From an uncultured Acidobacteriota bacterium (GTDB lineage Bacteria; Acidobacteriota; Vicinamibacteria; Vicinamibacterales; UBA8438): a stretch of 11,548 nucleotides of DNA. Numbering within the stretch: position 1 is the first letter of the stretch; each line of letters starts with the position of its first letter. Shown piece after piece: positions 1-5,944 of this stretch. A program made the translations under genes and the position numbers. The stretch lies in contig CAJWMX010000044.1 in the NCBI GenBank assembly GCA_913043805.1, forward strand, positions 1 through 11,548. Direction: 5' to 3'. The notes under the pieces are model-generated. The model ran no database searches. It saw only the letters and a program-made list of their open reading frames with translations, and had not been told where the DNA came from.

Positions 1-159
1 GTAGTAGATCGGCTGGTCGGCCTCGAGAAGCTCGATCGCCTTGTTGGTCCGCTTTGGCTCGTAGCCGTCGACGCCGTTGCTTCCCTCCTGCCCGCCGACG
101 GTCGCCACGCCAAGGCCCACGACTCCGGCTAGCAGCACGAGTACCAGCTTGCTTCGCAT
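1..159 (-). CDS. Exported protein, N-terminal part only; possible HpcH/HpaI-type aldolase
   Basis: The gene runs off the left edge, so only the first 53 residues are visible. The ATG at 157-159 has a strong Shine-Dalgarno sequence (GGAGGA, 164-169) four to five bases upstream. The protein begins MRSKLVLVLLAGVVGLGVAT, a short basic n-region followed by a hydrophobic core, which is a clear Sec signal peptide. The mature start is GGQEGSNGVDGYEP, then KRTNKAIELLEADQPIYY. The last segment resembles the beginning of exported HpcH/HpaI aldolase/citrate-lyase-family proteins found in Acidobacteria-type genomes, where a helix of the form NKxIExLExxxPxYY opens the barrel. That assignment rests on a few residues and from-memory resemblance; the catalytic part lies outside the window. 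The gene is divergent from the plus-strand gene at 329. Confidence 0.55.
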   Translation of the reverse strand, partial: MRSKLVLVLLAGVVGLGVATVGGQEGSNGVDGYEPKRTNKAIELLEADQPIYY

Positions 160-231
160 CTTCTCCTCCATCCCATCTGGTTGGGACCGCACATCAGCTC
201 GTCCGGGAGGTCGCTGTCAGAAACTGGAATG

Positions 232-237
232 ATTATA
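232..237 (-). promoter_or_regulatory. Candidate -10 box for the leftward gene
   Basis: The 169-bp divergent gap (160-328) contains one AT-rich island in otherwise GC-rich DNA. On the minus strand it reads TATAAT, a perfect match to the housekeeping -10 element, about 73 bases upstream of the ATG at 159. No good -35 hexamer is visible 16-18 bases further upstream. Nothing else recognisable was seen in this gap apart from the ribosome binding sites at each end. Confidence 0.35.
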
Positions 238-328
238 CGCAACCGAAAATCGCAGACCCGGTCACATCGACAGGACCGCCATCACCGAAGCCGGCAAGCG
301 GCAGGTCGGGTGGCCGAGGAGCAACCAG

Positions 329-763
329 ATGGACAACGGTCAGTTCTATTCGGCCCTCGGGGTGAACTGGGTCTTCGGCTTCATCGCCGTTATCCTGGTG
401 GCCTGGCATCTGCGCCAGAAACGCCGCCTGGAACGGCTCCAGATCGTTCACGAAGAAAGGATGAAGGCGATGGAGAAAGGGATACCGCTCCCTGAGTTCC
501 CGGACCTCGACGACAACGAAACCCGCCGGCGCATGGGCGAGTCGCTGGCAGCCAGCATGGCACCGCGCGACTGGCACCCGCGATGGCCGCTCGGGGTCGG
601 GGCCCTGCTGATCATGGGGGGATTGGGCACCTCGGTCGCGATGCGCCTGTCGGCGTGGGACTACCACCAGGAGTTGTGGTCTTTCGGGCTGATCGGCGTC
701 TTCGTCGGACTCGGCTTCTTCCTCTTCTACGGGCTGACCCGCGGCGGCACGAGCGACGCCTAG
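329..763 (+). CDS. Small three-TM membrane protein upstream of an ECF sigma factor
   Basis: This is a 144-residue protein with a good Shine-Dalgarno sequence (AGGAG, 317-321) seven bases before the ATG. Hydrophobic segments at roughly residues 11-30, 88-106 and 115-135 suggest three membrane spans. Between the first and second is a charged, probably helical stretch (about 31-60, QKRRLERLQIVHEERMKAME) ending in KGIPLPEFPDL. The pattern of a membrane span, then an ER-rich amphipathic helix with ERMxxMEKG, then more spans resembles the uncharacterised DUF6249-like membrane proteins often found beside ECF sigma genes; that family name is from memory. Sixteen bases separate it from the sigma factor, so the two are probably co-transcribed. 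A role in sensing or in modulating the sigma/anti-sigma pair is inference only. The frame is intact, unlike the two downstream genes. Confidence 0.8.
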   Translation: MDNGQFYSALGVNWVFGFIAVILVAWHLRQKRRLERLQIVHEERMKAMEKGIPLPEFPDLDDNETRRRMGESLAASMAPRDWHPRWPLGVGALLIMGGLGTSVAMRLSAWDYHQELWSFGLIGVFVGLGFFLFYGLTRGGTSDA

Positions 764-779
764 TGGCCGAAGGGTCCTG

Positions 780-1346
780 ATGGACGATCGAGCGCTGGTC
801 GAGGCGTTCCGTCTCGACAAAGACGAGTCCACCTTCCGGACCCTCGTCGAGCGCCATCAGCAGCCGACGTTTCGCCTGATCCTCTCGATCGTGGGCCCTG
901 CCCATGCGGGCGCCGCCGAGGAGCTGACCCAGGAGGTCTTCCTGACGGTCTTCCGGACCCTTCACCGTTTCCGGGGCGAGGCCAAGTTCAGCACCTGGCT
1001 CTATCGCGTCGCCTACAACCAGGCGCTCGACTATCGGGCACGGGCCCATGTCGCGCGCCCTCACCATGGAGACGAGGTGCTCGCCATGACACCCACCGAC
1101 CGTCCCCAAGACAACCCGTTCGAAGCCGCCCAGACGGGCTGGACCCGCGAAGCGGTCGCCCGCGGCCTCGACCAGCTCCCAGACCTCTACCGATCGGTGC
1201 TGCATCAGCACTACTAGCTCGGCCAGAGCATTGCCGAGATCAGCGCGTCGCTGGGGGCGCCGCCCGGCACCGTCAAGTCCTACCTCCATCGTGCCCGCGG
1301 GCGGCTCCATCGCCTGCTCGCCAGCAAGGGGATCTCGCATGTCTGA
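780..1346 (+). pseudogene. ECF-type RNA polymerase sigma factor, interrupted by an in-frame TAG
   Basis: Read through, the frame encodes 188 residues, normal for an ECF sigma factor. Region 2 is complete: the EELTQEVFLTVFRTLHRFRG and KFSTWLYRVAYNQALDY stretches (about residues 46-90) match the core-binding and -10-recognition helices. Region 4 is also recognisable (about 147-180), with SIAEISASLGAPPGTVKSYLHRAR-type helix-turn-helix residues. Between them, codon 146 is TAG (1215-1217). Family alignments put Tyr there (HYY before the helix-turn-helix), so one change from TAC or TAT explains it. There is no frameshift. The predicted truncated product of 145 residues keeps sigma region 2 but loses the -35-recognition domain. 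The anti-sigma gene starts inside its 3' end, an 8-base overlap typical of co-translated sigma/anti-sigma pairs. A sequencing error or stop-codon readthrough remains possible. Confidence 0.85.
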
Positions 1347-1797
1347 CGGACCCACCCGCTGCTCGGCATTTGACGACTGGCTGCTCGACGCCGCCACGTC
1401 CCTGCCGGACGAGTGGGCCGACCATGTGCGCGGCTGTGATGGATGACGGAGCCAGTGGGAAGCGCACCAGGCGCTGGCGATGGCGTTCTCCAGCAAAGCG
1501 GTTCCCGAGCTCACGCCCAGATTCGACCAGCGTCTCGTTCGAACGCTCGAGGCAGACCGGCCTGCCAGTCAGCCGCTCCGGGGCTGACGCTCGGTCGCGA
1601 TGTGGGCCTATCTGCTCGTGAGGCTGGCGGGGTTCTGGTGGCTGCTTCCGCCCGGGAACCTACCGACGTTCCGGCCATCGAGCGGGCTGGTCGCCGGCGC
1701 GCTGCTCGTCGCCGTGCCACTCAGTCTGTCGGCGGCGGTTGCGCTCTCGAAGTGGCTCCCGACCCGACGCACTGCGCTGGAGCGTTCGCTCCCCTGA
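1339..1797 (+). pseudogene. Zinc-finger anti-sigma factor, interrupted by two in-frame TGA codons
   Basis: The ATG at 1339 has an AAGGGG Shine-Dalgarno sequence (1325-1330). One continuous frame of 152 sense-length codons runs to the TGA at 1795-1797 but contains TGA at 1444-1446 (codon 36) and 1585-1587 (codon 83). The N-terminal part has the anti-sigma zinc motif HxxxCxxC: His29, Cys33, and then TGA exactly where the second Cys belongs, followed by RSQWEAHQALAMAF. After codon 83 come two hydrophobic stretches (about codons 88-105 and 116-140), the expected membrane anchor. Length, domain order and position after an ECF sigma gene all fit a membrane-bound ZAS-type anti-sigma factor. Coding character continues across both stops without an indel, so the changes are point nonsense mutations. 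A 65-codon restart from ATG 1600 would give only the membrane part. Confidence 0.8.
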
Positions 1798-1805
1798 CCC
1801 GCGCG

Positions 1806-2669
1806 CTACCGTCGCTGGCGCTCGTACTCCTCGCGCAACTCGTCCGAGAGCGGATAGACATCACGAAACCGATGCATCCGCGACCGCAACAGCTCGCGCT
1901 GGTGTTCTTCGAGCCCATCCCGTCCGCTCGCCACCTCGAGCACCTGCGGCACGAGCGACTCAGGAAAGAACAGGGCGCCGCTGTCGTCGGCCACGACCAC
2001 GTCTCCGGGCAGCACCGTGGCTCGACCGATCCGGACGGGCGCGTTCCACTCCACGCCAAGCCAGCTGGTGGTGTGCACATCGAAGAAGCGGGCAAACACC
2101 GGGAAGTCGGCGAACATCCCGTCCTGGAGCTCGATCAGATCGCGGCTGCCCCCATCGATGATCACGCCGCGAACACCCCTGAGCTTGATCCCGAGCGCGC
2201 CCATCGCGCCGAACAGGTTGTGGCCGTCGCTCCCCCCCAGCTCCGCCACCACGATGTCGCCAGGCTGCGCCTCTTCAGCCGCTCGCGCGTAGTAGCGCCG
2301 GTCCCAATCGCCCTCGGCCGCCAGCGTGTCGATCGCCTCCACCAGGTCCGGTCGGGGAGGCAGGAACCGCATGGTGAGCGCCCGCCCGGCGATTCTCGTC
2401 CCCGGCTGGGTGCTCGTGAAGCCGCGCACGTAGTTCACCCGATACTCGCCGAGCGTGCTCCAAATCGACTCGAGCGGCAGGTCGGCCAGCTGGTCGAGCT
2501 GGTCGTCGGTCACGGTGCTCTCCGGACGACCGAGGATATCCATGATGGGAGAGAACGTGGTCCGGTTCGCGCGCAGGCCGTCCGGCGCCGGCACGTCCGC
2601 GGGAGGCTGGGCCACGGCCAGGGCCGCGAGCGAGAGCCCACTCGCGAACATCATCGTCATCACTCGCAT
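1806..2669 (-). CDS. Exported RraA-family protein (HMG-aldolase-like fold)
   Basis: This 287-residue protein has an N-terminal signal peptide (MRVMTMMFASGLSLAALAVA, likely cleaved before Q21). RraA-family hallmarks are clear: GDIVVAELGG (about 137-146), the signature GVIIDGGSRD (168-177) whose Arg176 and Asp177 correspond to the substrate- and metal-binding residues of 4-hydroxy-4-methyl-2-oxoglutarate aldolases, and PGDVVVADDSG (221-231). Family members are either RNase E inhibitors or divalent-metal aldolases/decarboxylases; the conserved RD pair favours an enzyme. Export is unusual because known members act in the cytoplasm. I chose the ATG at 2669 because AGGAGG (2676-2681) sits six bases upstream. 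An in-frame ATG at 2684 would overlap the stop of the metalloprotease gene as ATGA and is the alternative. The 3' end faces the anti-sigma pseudogene with an 8-base gap. Confidence 0.88.
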   Translation of the reverse strand: MRVMTMMFASGLSLAALAVAQPPADVPAPDGLRANRTTFSPIMDILGRPESTVTDDQLDQLADLPLESIWSTLGEYRVNYVRGFTSTQPGTRIAGRALTMRFLPPRPDLVEAIDTLAAEGDWDRRYYARAAEEAQPGDIVVAELGGSDGHNLFGAMGALGIKLRGVRGVIIDGGSRDLIELQDGMFADFPVFARFFDVHTTSWLGVEWNAPVRIGRATVLPGDVVVADDSGALFFPESLVPQVLEVASGRDGLEEHQRELLRSRMHRFRDVYPLSDELREEYERQRR

Positions 2670-2680
2670 CGTGCTCCTCC

Positions 2681-3313
2681 TCATCGGGCTCCGTGCAGCG
2701 CCAGCAAGCGGGCCCGCTCGGTCTGGGTCAACGGCAGGAAGCCGGTGTCGTCGATCTCGGCGGTCAGGGGCTGGCACGGGCCACACATCAATGTGTGCGC
2801 CTCTTCGTTGTGACTCAGGCCCAGCGCGTGGCCGAGCTCGTGGGCCACGACATGACTCGACACCATCGGATCCGACCGATACGGCCCGCGCACTCTTCGG
2901 ACCACGATGAGGTGTCGCACCGGCTCGGTCCGAGGCAGGGGCCAAGCGTAGGACATGATGTCCTGACTCGAGAGCAGAAGGACAATGTCGCCCTCCAGAC
3001 GGCCGAATGCGTCTGGCGGATCGGGCTCGAACCCTCCGGTCGGCAGTTGCTGGATCGCCCGCGTGGCCACCTGCCGCGCATACGTCTCGAGACTCCTGGC
3101 GAGCGGATCCGCGACACGCACCTCTGGCGCTCCGATGCGCAGCGTCAGCCCCAACTCGGCCAGTCGGTCGTTCCAGAAGCCGATCGCCTGCTCGACCGGC
3201 GCCAGCCGATCGTCGTCGGCGGCCGCCACCAGCACGACCATGGCACGCTCCTGGGCCGAGAGCGGAGCCGCGGCGACGACCGAGACGAGCAGCGGGACGA
3301 GCAGGATCCGCAC
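2681..3313 (-). CDS. Exported metzincin-type zinc metalloprotease
   Basis: The protein is 210 residues with a signal peptide (MRILLVPLLVSVVAAAPLSA, probable cleavage before Q21). The catalytic motif HELGHALGLSH (158-168) matches HExxHxxGxxH of the metzincins, giving His158, His162 and His168 as zinc ligands and Glu159 as general base. The Met-turn follows as THTLM (Met176). The Met is directly followed by CGPC (177-180), an uncommon neighbour. The catalytic domain is small and resembles archaemetzincin- or matrixin-like secreted proteases; no pro-domain or C-terminal extension is seen. The only usable start before the signal peptide is GTG 3313, because an in-frame TAG lies just upstream; it lacks a clear Shine-Dalgarno sequence and sits three bases after a hairpin. 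The stop overlaps the alternative start of the RraA gene, suggesting co-transcription. Peptidase activity is well supported; the substrate is unknown. Confidence 0.88.
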   Translation of the reverse strand: MRILLVPLLVSVVAAAPLSAQERAMVVLVAAADDDRLAPVEQAIGFWNDRLAELGLTLRIGAPEVRVADPLARSLETYARQVATRAIQQLPTGGFEPDPPDAFGRLEGDIVLLLSSQDIMSYAWPLPRTEPVRHLIVVRRVRGPYRSDPMVSSHVVAHELGHALGLSHNEEAHTLMCGPCQPLTAEIDDTGFLPLTQTERARLLALHGAR

Positions 3314-3316
3314 GAC

Positions 3317-3344
3317 GGGCCGAGCCTATCACCAGGCTGGGCCC
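3317..3344 (-). promoter_or_regulatory. Perfectly nested hairpin in front of the metalloprotease start codon
   Basis: In the 36-base gap before the metalloprotease, GGGCC (3317-3321) pairs with GGCCC (3340-3344) and AGCCT (3323-3327) pairs with AGGCT (3334-3338). One mismatched position lies in the stem and the loop is 6 nt. No T-run follows on either strand, so it is not a standard intrinsic terminator. It ends three bases before GTG 3313, where the ribosome would bind, so it could limit translation, mark an RNA processing site, or both. The function is inferred from position only. Confidence 0.5.
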
Positions 3345-3349
3345 ACGCC

Positions 3350-4201
3350 CTATGACGGGCCAGCTCCGCCGCGGGCCGCGAGGAACGCGTCGACAGCGTC
3401 GATGAGCGGCGGGCCGTCGGTCAACGCCGGATCATTGTGGTCGAGGCCCGACAGCATCACGAGTTCCTTGGGTCCCGTCAGACGCTCGAAGAGCCGGCGG
3501 CTCTGCGCGGCCGGCACGACACGATCGCGGTCTCCGGCGAGCACCAGCGTCGGCACCGTCAGTGCATCAGCCAGATCGATGGACGCGAAATGGTCCTCGA
3601 GCAACCACCCGACAGGCAAGAAGGGGTAGTGGGCGCCTCCAACCTCCACCAGTGACGTGAAGGGCGACCGCAGCACCAGGGCCGCGGGCGGGTGAGCGGC
3701 CGCCAGTTCCACCGCCACCCCTGACCCAAGCGACTCGCCGAAGTAGGCCAGGCGATCACGCTCGACGTCGTCCCGGCCCACCAGGTGCGCCAGCGCGGCC
3801 CGCGCGTCCTCCCTCAGGCCCCCCTCGGTCGGGCGCCCCGGATTCCCTCCAAAGCCCCGGTAGTCGAGCAACAGCACCTGGTAGCCGCGCGCTCGAAGCG
3901 CCTCGGCCAGGCCGGCCCGATGCGACCGGTTGCCGGCGTTGCCGTTGAACACCAGGACGGTCCAGGTCGCCTCGCCCGCGGGCTGGGTAAAGAACCATCC
4001 GTGCAGCGTGAGTCCGTCGGCGGTCGAGAGCCGCACCGACTCCACACCGGACAAGCCGAGCCGCTCGGGTGACGGCACATCATCGAACGGAAAGTAGATG
4101 AGTGAGCGCTGGAAGACCCAGGCCAGCAGGAGCATCGCTCCCACGAACAGCCCGAGGGTGACCAGCGTCCCCATGAGCGCGAGGACCGGCCGCCGGCTCA
4201 C
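3350..4201 (-). CDS. Membrane-anchored alpha/beta hydrolase (BEM46/YfhR-like)
   Basis: The protein has 283 residues from the chosen start. A single N-terminal membrane span (about 11-30) precedes QRSLIYFP, typical of the YfhR/BEM46-like serine hydrolases. Fold landmarks are VLVFNGNAGNRSHR (oxyanion region, about 83-95), LLDYRGFGGNPGRPTEGG (111-128), nucleophile elbow GESLGSG (Ser157), LRSPFTSL (177-184), GDRDRVVP (Asp226 probable acid) and LDHND (His255). The family is largely of unknown substrate; esterase, thioesterase or depalmitoylase-like activity are possibilities. The active domain may face the periplasm (N-in, C-out), but topology is not certain. GTG 4201 overlaps the TGA of the upstream gene by four bases, implying translational coupling. 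An in-frame ATG at 4174 would start closer to the membrane span and is the alternative. Confidence 0.87.
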   Translation of the reverse strand: MSRRPVLALMGTLVTLGLFVGAMLLLAWVFQRSLIYFPFDDVPSPERLGLSGVESVRLSTADGLTLHGWFFTQPAGEATWTVLVFNGNAGNRSHRAGLAEALRARGYQVLLLDYRGFGGNPGRPTEGGLREDARAALAHLVGRDDVERDRLAYFGESLGSGVAVELAAAHPPAALVLRSPFTSLVEVGGAHYPFLPVGWLLEDHFASIDLADALTVPTLVLAGDRDRVVPAAQSRRLFERLTGPKELVMLSGLDHNDPALTDGPPLIDAVDAFLAARGGAGPS

Positions 4202-5157
4202 GGCAACAGGCCGAGCACCACGTCCCGCACAGTCGCCCATTCGTCTGCGTCGGGCGCGACCACTTCGAAGTGACCGGCCTCGGCAAACAGGGTCAAGCCG
4301 ACCGAAGCGCCGCTCCCCGCGGCCTTCTCCGCATAGGCGCGGCCAAAGGCGTCGGGAACGATGGTGTCGAGGCTGCCGTTGACCAGCTGGTGGGGTACCG
4401 TCGCGGGCAGCAGTTCAGCGGGTGAGGCCTGCGCATACCGCTCCGGATACTCGTCGGGCGTCCCTCCCACGAGTTGCGCCGCCACATTCCCGCACACGCC
4501 GTCGGCCAGCGCCTGCCGCAGATCGTCAACGCCGGCCAGGGACACCGCTCCCGCCACCTCCAGCGGATCGTCGCCGGCGAGGGCCGCGTCGTTCAACCGG
4601 TAGCGCTCGCCGAGCCAGAGGGCTAGGTGCCCTCCAGCCGAGTGCCCCGCGACCACGACTCGGCCAAGGTCCAGCGCATGCTCGTCAGCGAGCGTACGGA
4701 GATGGTCGACGCCCGCGCCAACGTCGCGGAAGGTCCCCGGCCAGCCGCCACCCTCGTCGCCGACACGGCGATACTCGATCGTCCAGGTGGCAACCCCTTC
4801 GGCCGTCAGCGCCGCGGAGAACCGCCCGATGTAGTCCAGGGGAATGTCGGACCGCCAGCACCCGCCGTGGACAACCACCACGACCGGGTGCGGCCCCTCC
4901 CCCGCCGGCAGCCGCAGATCGCCAAACTGCAACGGATGGTCCCCATACCGCAGCCGCTCGTACCCCTCCGGGTTCGACCACTGCAACGCCGCAGCCGTCT
5001 GAATCGTCCCCGGCCCCTGCGCAAACGCCTGATCCCGCACTCCGCCGCTGAGAACGAGCCCAACTGCAAGGGCCCAGACGGAGCACAGCCCCCGCTCTAC
5101 CTGAAGCCTGGAGCCTGAAGCCCGAAGCCGCCGTTCGCCGGTCGGAGCACGGTTCAC
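4198..5157 (-). CDS. Exported esterase-like alpha/beta hydrolase
   Basis: The protein has 319 residues from GTG 5157. This start has a strong Shine-Dalgarno sequence (GGAGGGG, 5164-5170) six bases upstream and lies one base after the stop of the molybdopterin gene. The n-region is long (about 24 residues) and is partly encoded by a 7-bp tandem repeat; the hydrophobic core of a signal peptide follows (VWALAVGLVLSGG) with likely cleavage at FA|Q (46/47). The catalytic layout is of the acetyl-esterase/BD-FAE or dienelactone-hydrolase type: HGGCW (97-101) oxyanion motif, GHSAGGH with Ser173, Asp264 (NGSLDTIVP) and His296 (AEAGHFEV). A carboxylesterase role is likely; the natural ester is unknown. 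No other in-frame ATG, GTG or TTG lies between 5157 and the hydrophobic core, only a CTG, so the repeat appears truly translated unless CTG is used. Confidence 0.87.
   Translation of the reverse strand: MNRAPTGERRLRASGSRLQVERGLCSVWALAVGLVLSGGVRDQAFAQGPGTIQTAAALQWSNPEGYERLRYGDHPLQFGDLRLPAGEGPHPVVVVVHGGCWRSDIPLDYIGRFSAALTAEGVATWTIEYRRVGDEGGGWPGTFRDVGAGVDHLRTLADEHALDLGRVVVAGHSAGGHLALWLGERYRLNDAALAGDDPLEVAGAVSLAGVDDLRQALADGVCGNVAAQLVGGTPDEYPERYAQASPAELLPATVPHQLVNGSLDTIVPDAFGRAYAEKAAGSGASVGLTLFAEAGHFEVVAPDADEWATVRDVVLGLLP
5101..5128 (-). repeat. Degenerate 7-bp tandem repeat, copy A
   Basis: Four consecutive heptads read on the plus strand: CTGAAGC, CTGGAGC, CTGAAGC, CCGAAGC. They follow one another without a gap and decay after 5128. 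The unit matches the two other repeat tracts in this window (consensus CYRAAGC; GCTTYRG on the transcribed minus strand). This copy lies inside the N-terminal coding part of the esterase gene, encoding about residues 10-19. Confidence 0.75.
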
Positions 5158-5158
5158 C

Positions 5159-5944
5159 TCACACCCCTCCGAACCAGTGGAAGCCGAAGTCGGAGCTGAG
5201 GCCGCCGGTGCCACGACGGATACCGGCCAGTGAGTCGACCACCTCGATCGACTGGATGAACTTGATGTTCTTGTAGCCGCACTGCCGTTCGACCCGGAGC
5301 CGGAGCGGGGCGCCATTGCCGACCGGCAGCTCCTCGCCGTTGAGCCCATAGGCCAGGATGGTCTGCGGGTGCACGACCTCGAACATGTCGATGCTTTCGT
5401 ACCAGCGGTCGACGCCGTGAAAGACCACGTAGCGCGCTTCCGGCTTGACGCCACCCGCCGCCTCGAGCAGCAACGACAGGGGCGCACCGGTCCATTCGGC
5501 GATCGCCGACCAGCCTTGCTCGCACACATGGGCCGTGATCTGCGTGCGCGCCGGCAGCGCCTTGATGTCGGCCAGCGAGAACGAACGCGGTTGCTGGACG
5601 AGACCGCCGACCGGCAGCGCCCAGTGGCGGAACTGCTCGCTGACGTGCTGCTGGTAACGCTCGTCGTCGGGATTGGTCTGCCCCCAGGTCGGGAATTCCG
5701 GAGCGATGTGCTCGCGTCCGAACTCGCGCGCCAGCGGCTGATCCCGCTGCAACCAGCGGCTGGTGCTCATGGTCAGGACGTCGGCGGCCCCGATGAGTCC
5801 GCTCCGCACCGTCGGAGGGCGGAACGTATCGGAACACCCGGTGGTCAGCAGGCCCCCGAGCGCGGGCACGCTCACCAGCATCCGTCGACGGGAGATCCCT
5901 GGCTGACGCCGGGTCGGAACTGGCGACACACGTCTGTCACTCAT
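5159..5944 (-). CDS. Exported molybdopterin-dependent oxidoreductase (sulfite-oxidase/MsrP fold)
   Basis: The protein is 261 residues. Near the N-terminus is SRRRMLVSV (18-26) followed by a hydrophobic stretch, consistent with a twin-arginine (Tat) signal, the usual route for folded Mo enzymes. LLTTGC (32-37) could be a lipobox with Cys37 lipidated, though Thr at -3 is not ideal. The SUOX-type Mo-pterin domain follows: AHVCEQGWSAIAEWTGAPL (139-156) with Cys141 the expected Mo ligand, VVFHGVDRWYESIDM (173-187), HPQTILAYGLNGEELPVGNGAPLRL (192-216) and GYKNIKFIQSIEVVD (224-238). No C-terminal dimerisation domain is present, as in MsrP/YedY-like proteins. ATG 5944 overlaps the stop of the cytochrome b gene by four bases, so the two are translated together and probably form a membrane-linked pair. 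The substrate is not readable; sulfite, methionine sulfoxide and other S- or N-oxides are all possible. Confidence 0.9.
   Translation of the reverse strand: MSDRRVSPVPTRRQPGISRRRMLVSVPALGGLLTTGCSDTFRPPTVRSGLIGAADVLTMSTSRWLQRDQPLAREFGREHIAPEFPTWGQTNPDDERYQQHVSEQFRHWALPVGGLVQQPRSFSLADIKALPARTQITAHVCEQGWSAIAEWTGAPLSLLLEAAGGVKPEARYVVFHGVDRWYESIDMFEVVHPQTILAYGLNGEELPVGNGAPLRLRVERQCGYKNIKFIQSIEVVDSLAGIRRGTGGLSSDFGFHWFGGV
5164..5170 (-). promoter_or_regulatory. Ribosome binding site that fixes the esterase start
   Basis: GGAGGGG on the minus strand lies within the last codons of the molybdopterin gene, six bases before GTG 5157. It is the reason for placing the esterase start upstream of the heptad repeat rather than at a CTG inside the signal peptide. 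Confidence 0.6.

Noticed and set aside
233..832. Minus-strand open frame of 199 codons opposite the three-TM protein.
   Set aside because: It is antisense to a coding gene with good start signals and membrane spans. The shadow has no recognisable features.
612..1514. Minus-strand open frame of 300 codons opposite the sigma factor.
   Set aside because: It mirrors the sigma/anti-sigma region whose plus-strand domains are unmistakable despite the stop codons.
780..1797. Genetic code reassignment (UAG or UGA read as amino acids) to explain the stops.
   Set aside because: Both TAG and TGA clearly terminate other intact genes in this window (TAG for RraA, the cytochrome c/Cu protein and the cyclase; TGA for the metalloprotease, esterase, Mo enzyme and cytochrome b). 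General reassignment is therefore excluded.
1443..2813. Long open frame on the plus strand (about 456 codons) running from the anti-sigma gene across the RraA gene.
   Set aside because: It is antisense to a clear RraA gene. Its translation is Arg/His/Pro/Ala-rich with no family resemblance, a typical GC-rich shadow.
1806..3332. Single long minus-strand frame that could suggest an RraA fusion protein of about 508 residues.
   Set aside because: The upstream half overlaps the metalloprotease in another frame and reads as Arg/Gly/Ala-rich filler. The RraA part has its own Shine-Dalgarno sequence, start and signal peptide.
3317..3344. Intrinsic transcription terminator between the hydrolase and metalloprotease genes.
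   Set aside because: The stem is good, but no run of T follows on either strand and the start codon is immediately downstream. It was kept only as a structural or regulatory hairpin.
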